Origin: an uncultured Rhodospirillales bacterium
GTDB lineage: Bacteria; Pseudomonadota; Alphaproteobacteria; Acetobacterales; Acetobacteraceae
DNA length: 7,781 nucleotides
NCBI GenBank assembly: GCA_903932545.1
Contig: CAIZGT010000366.1
Span: 1 to 7,781 of the forward strand
Direction: 5' to 3'
Shown one piece after another: positions 6,661 to 7,781 of this stretch. Every line of letters starts with the position of its first letter. Position 1 is the stretch's first letter. The notes beneath the pieces are model-generated. The model worked only from the letters and a program-made list of their open reading frames with translations, was not told the origin of the DNA and did no database searches. Both the position numbers and the translations under genes were made by a program.

Positions 6661-7242
6661 ATGGATTTCGTGGAAGCGTATCTCGCAGAGTCAGCCGCTG
6701 CCCTTGAGGCGTTTCGCGCGGATCCGGCTTTCACGGCAACGCTGCGCAAGATGGCGGATGGTATTGTGGCCAGCTTGCGTGAGGGTGGCAAATTGCTGAT
6801 CTGCGGTAATGGTGGCAGTGCGGGCGATGCGCAGCATATTGCGGGTGAATTCGTCTGCCGTCTGATGTTTGACCGTGCCCCATTGGCTGCGATTGCGCTG
6901 ACGGTTGACACCTCGGTGCTCACGGCGGTCGGCAATGATTACAGCTTTCATGACGTGTTCGAGCGCCAAGTGCGTGCGCTTGGCAACAAGGGTGACGTGC
7001 TGCTCGGCATCTCCACCTCGGGCAATTCCGGCAATGTGGTTCGGGCGCTGGAAGTGGCGCGAGAGAAGGGCGTGGCCACGTTTGGTTTTAGCGGCGCGCA
7101 TGAGGCGACGAAGATGCACGCCATGTGCGACGTCTTGTTCGCAGCTCCCTCCACCAAAACCGCGATCATCCAGCAACTGCACATCACCGCCGCGCATGTT
7201 GTGTGCGCGCTGGTTGAAACGACGATGTTTCCGATGGCGTGA
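6661..7242 (+). CDS. gmhA: Phosphoheptose isomerase (sedoheptulose 7-phosphate isomerase), SIS domain
   Basis: This encodes 193 residues, the normal GmhA length. ATG 6661 is preceded by GGAG (6650-6653) at seven bases. A helical N-terminus (1-40) leads into a SIS domain with LLICGNGGSAGDAQHIAGEF (45-64), LTVDTSVLTAVGNDY (80-94) and GISTSGNSGNV (116-126), and ends with QQLHITAAH (171-179). The zinc and catalytic ligands known for GmhA are all present: H59, E63, Q171 and H179, with the same Gln-to-His spacing as in E. coli. It converts sedoheptulose 7-phosphate to D-glycero-D-manno-heptose 7-phosphate in the cytoplasm, the first step toward nucleotide-activated heptose. Its stop overlaps the start of the nucleotidyltransferase gene by one base (TGATG), which points to translational coupling. 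The gene shows no defect. Confidence 0.95.
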   Translation: MDFVEAYLAESAAALEAFRADPAFTATLRKMADGIVASLREGGKLLICGNGGSAGDAQHIAGEFVCRLMFDRAPLAAIALTVDTSVLTAVGNDYSFHDVFERQVRALGNKGDVLLGISTSGNSGNVVRALEVAREKGVATFGFSGAHEATKMHAMCDVLFAAPSTKTAIIQQLHITAAHVVCALVETTMFPMA

Positions 7243-7781
7243 TGTGCAGCGCCACCATCCGTCAGGCGGCGGTGCTGATCGGCGGGGTGATCGCAGGACC
7301 CAGCCTGCTGACTGCCAACACGCCAAAGTCGATGTTGCCGTGCGGAGATCGGCCGTTTTTGGCCTGGGTGCTGCGCGAACTCTGTCGCTACGGTGTGCAA
7401 GAGGTGGTGCTGCTGAGCGGAGATCTCGCCGAAGTGGTGGAGGTCGCGTTGCCCGCTATAATCGCCTGGTTACCACGCAAGTTGGATATCATCATTGCGC
7501 GCGGGCCGGCGCAGGCCGGAACCGGGGGCGCGCTGTATCACGCCCGCCATCTGCTCGATCCGCGTTTCCTGTTGTGCGACGGCGCTTCCTGGTTTGACAC
7601 CAATCTCGCCAATCTGCTTGCTGATGCAGCACATGACAGTGACGATGTCGCTGGACGAATGGTGTTGCGCCAGCTGACTGGTGCCTCGCGCTACAGCGAG
7701 GCGTCGCTCTGCGGTGATGTGATCACCGGCTTCTTGGAACGCCCCGCCCAAGGCGTGCCGGGGACGATCAATCCCGGGGTC
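7242..7781 (+). CDS. HddC-like sugar-phosphate nucleotidyltransferase (partial, signature residues altered)
   Basis: There are 180 open codons from ATG 7242, running off the window. The start shares one base with the gmhA stop. TANTPKSMLPCGDRPFLAWV (25-44), GTGGALYHAR (93-102) and SWFDTNLANLL (116-126) place it in the NTP_transferase family. The closest type I recognise is D-glycero-D-manno-heptose 1-phosphate guanylyltransferase (HddC), which fits its place after gmhA. The expected reaction makes GDP-heptose. Key positions differ from the family: the nucleotide-binding GGxGTR reads GGVIAG (14-19); the metal-binding Asp of the usual GDSW is Ala115 (DGASW); SRYG reads SRYS (149-152); and NAG reads NPG (177-179). 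The Lys of TPK (K29) is kept. It may be inactive, or specialised, or carry sequence errors. HddA kinase and a GmhB phosphatase would be expected nearby but are not in view. Confidence 0.82.
   Translation, partial: MCSATIRQAAVLIGGVIAGPSLLTANTPKSMLPCGDRPFLAWVLRELCRYGVQEVVLLSGDLAEVVEVALPAIIAWLPRKLDIIIARGPAQAGTGGALYHARHLLDPRFLLCDGASWFDTNLANLLADAAHDSDDVAGRMVLRQLTGASRYSEASLCGDVITGFLERPAQGVPGTINPGV

Noticed and set aside
6464..6799. Plus-strand open frame starting at 6464 whose N-terminus resembles a short lipoprotein signal (AVLGC).
   Set aside because: It runs about 140 bases into gmhA in another frame, its later part is Arg/Trp/Cys-rich like a shadow translation, and the lipobox has Leu at a position that usually takes a small residue.

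Overview
The window looks like chromosomal DNA of a GC-rich alphaproteobacterium. Support comes from a CspA-type gene end, a DUF3597 protein, an RskA-type membrane protein, and gmhA with an HddC-like nucleotidyltransferase. The order is uncertain; an Acetobacterales/Rhodospirillales or sphingomonad-like host is only a guess. There is no sign of a phage, transposon, CRISPR array or tRNA. Most of the window is ordinary metabolic and surface-glycan housekeeping, and I do not see a clearly novel multi-gene system.

Layout, left to right. The 3' end of a cold-shock protein gene (1-99, +) is followed by a strong intrinsic terminator. A single-gene unit for a DUF3597 protein (294-704, +) ends in a second terminator of nearly the same sequence. 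A fumarylacetoacetate-hydrolase-family enzyme (802-1569, +) then runs tail to tail, 8 bp apart, into an FMN-binding glutamate-synthase-like gene (1578-3006, -). That gene is broken by a +1 frameshift in a run of five C (five G in the coding strand) at 2636-2640. From the same divergent region a membrane protein with a C-terminal anti-sigma-K (RskA) domain (3183-4097, +) is read, followed 32 bp later by an LDHD/GlcD-type FAD-linked 2-hydroxyacid dehydrogenase (4130-5512, +). These two probably share a transcript.

The right third is glycan biosynthesis. A family 2 glycosyltransferase (5516-6430, -) is divergent from gmhA (6661-7242, +, sedoheptulose-7-phosphate isomerase). gmhA overlaps by one base the start of an HddC-like sugar-phosphate nucleotidyltransferase that runs off the window (7242-7781, +). 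GmhA and an HddC-type enzyme are the first and last kinds of step in making nucleotide-activated D-glycero-D-manno-heptose, which a GT2 enzyme could then transfer to LPS, capsule or another surface glycan. The nucleotidyltransferase, however, lacks several family signature residues although its frame is open.

Points most worth a second look: the frameshift in the glutamate-synthase-like gene, the signature losses in the HddC-like protein, the RskA-domain protein with no zinc anti-sigma domain and no sigma-factor gene beside it, and an 8-bp inverted repeat in the gap between the glycosyltransferase and gmhA.
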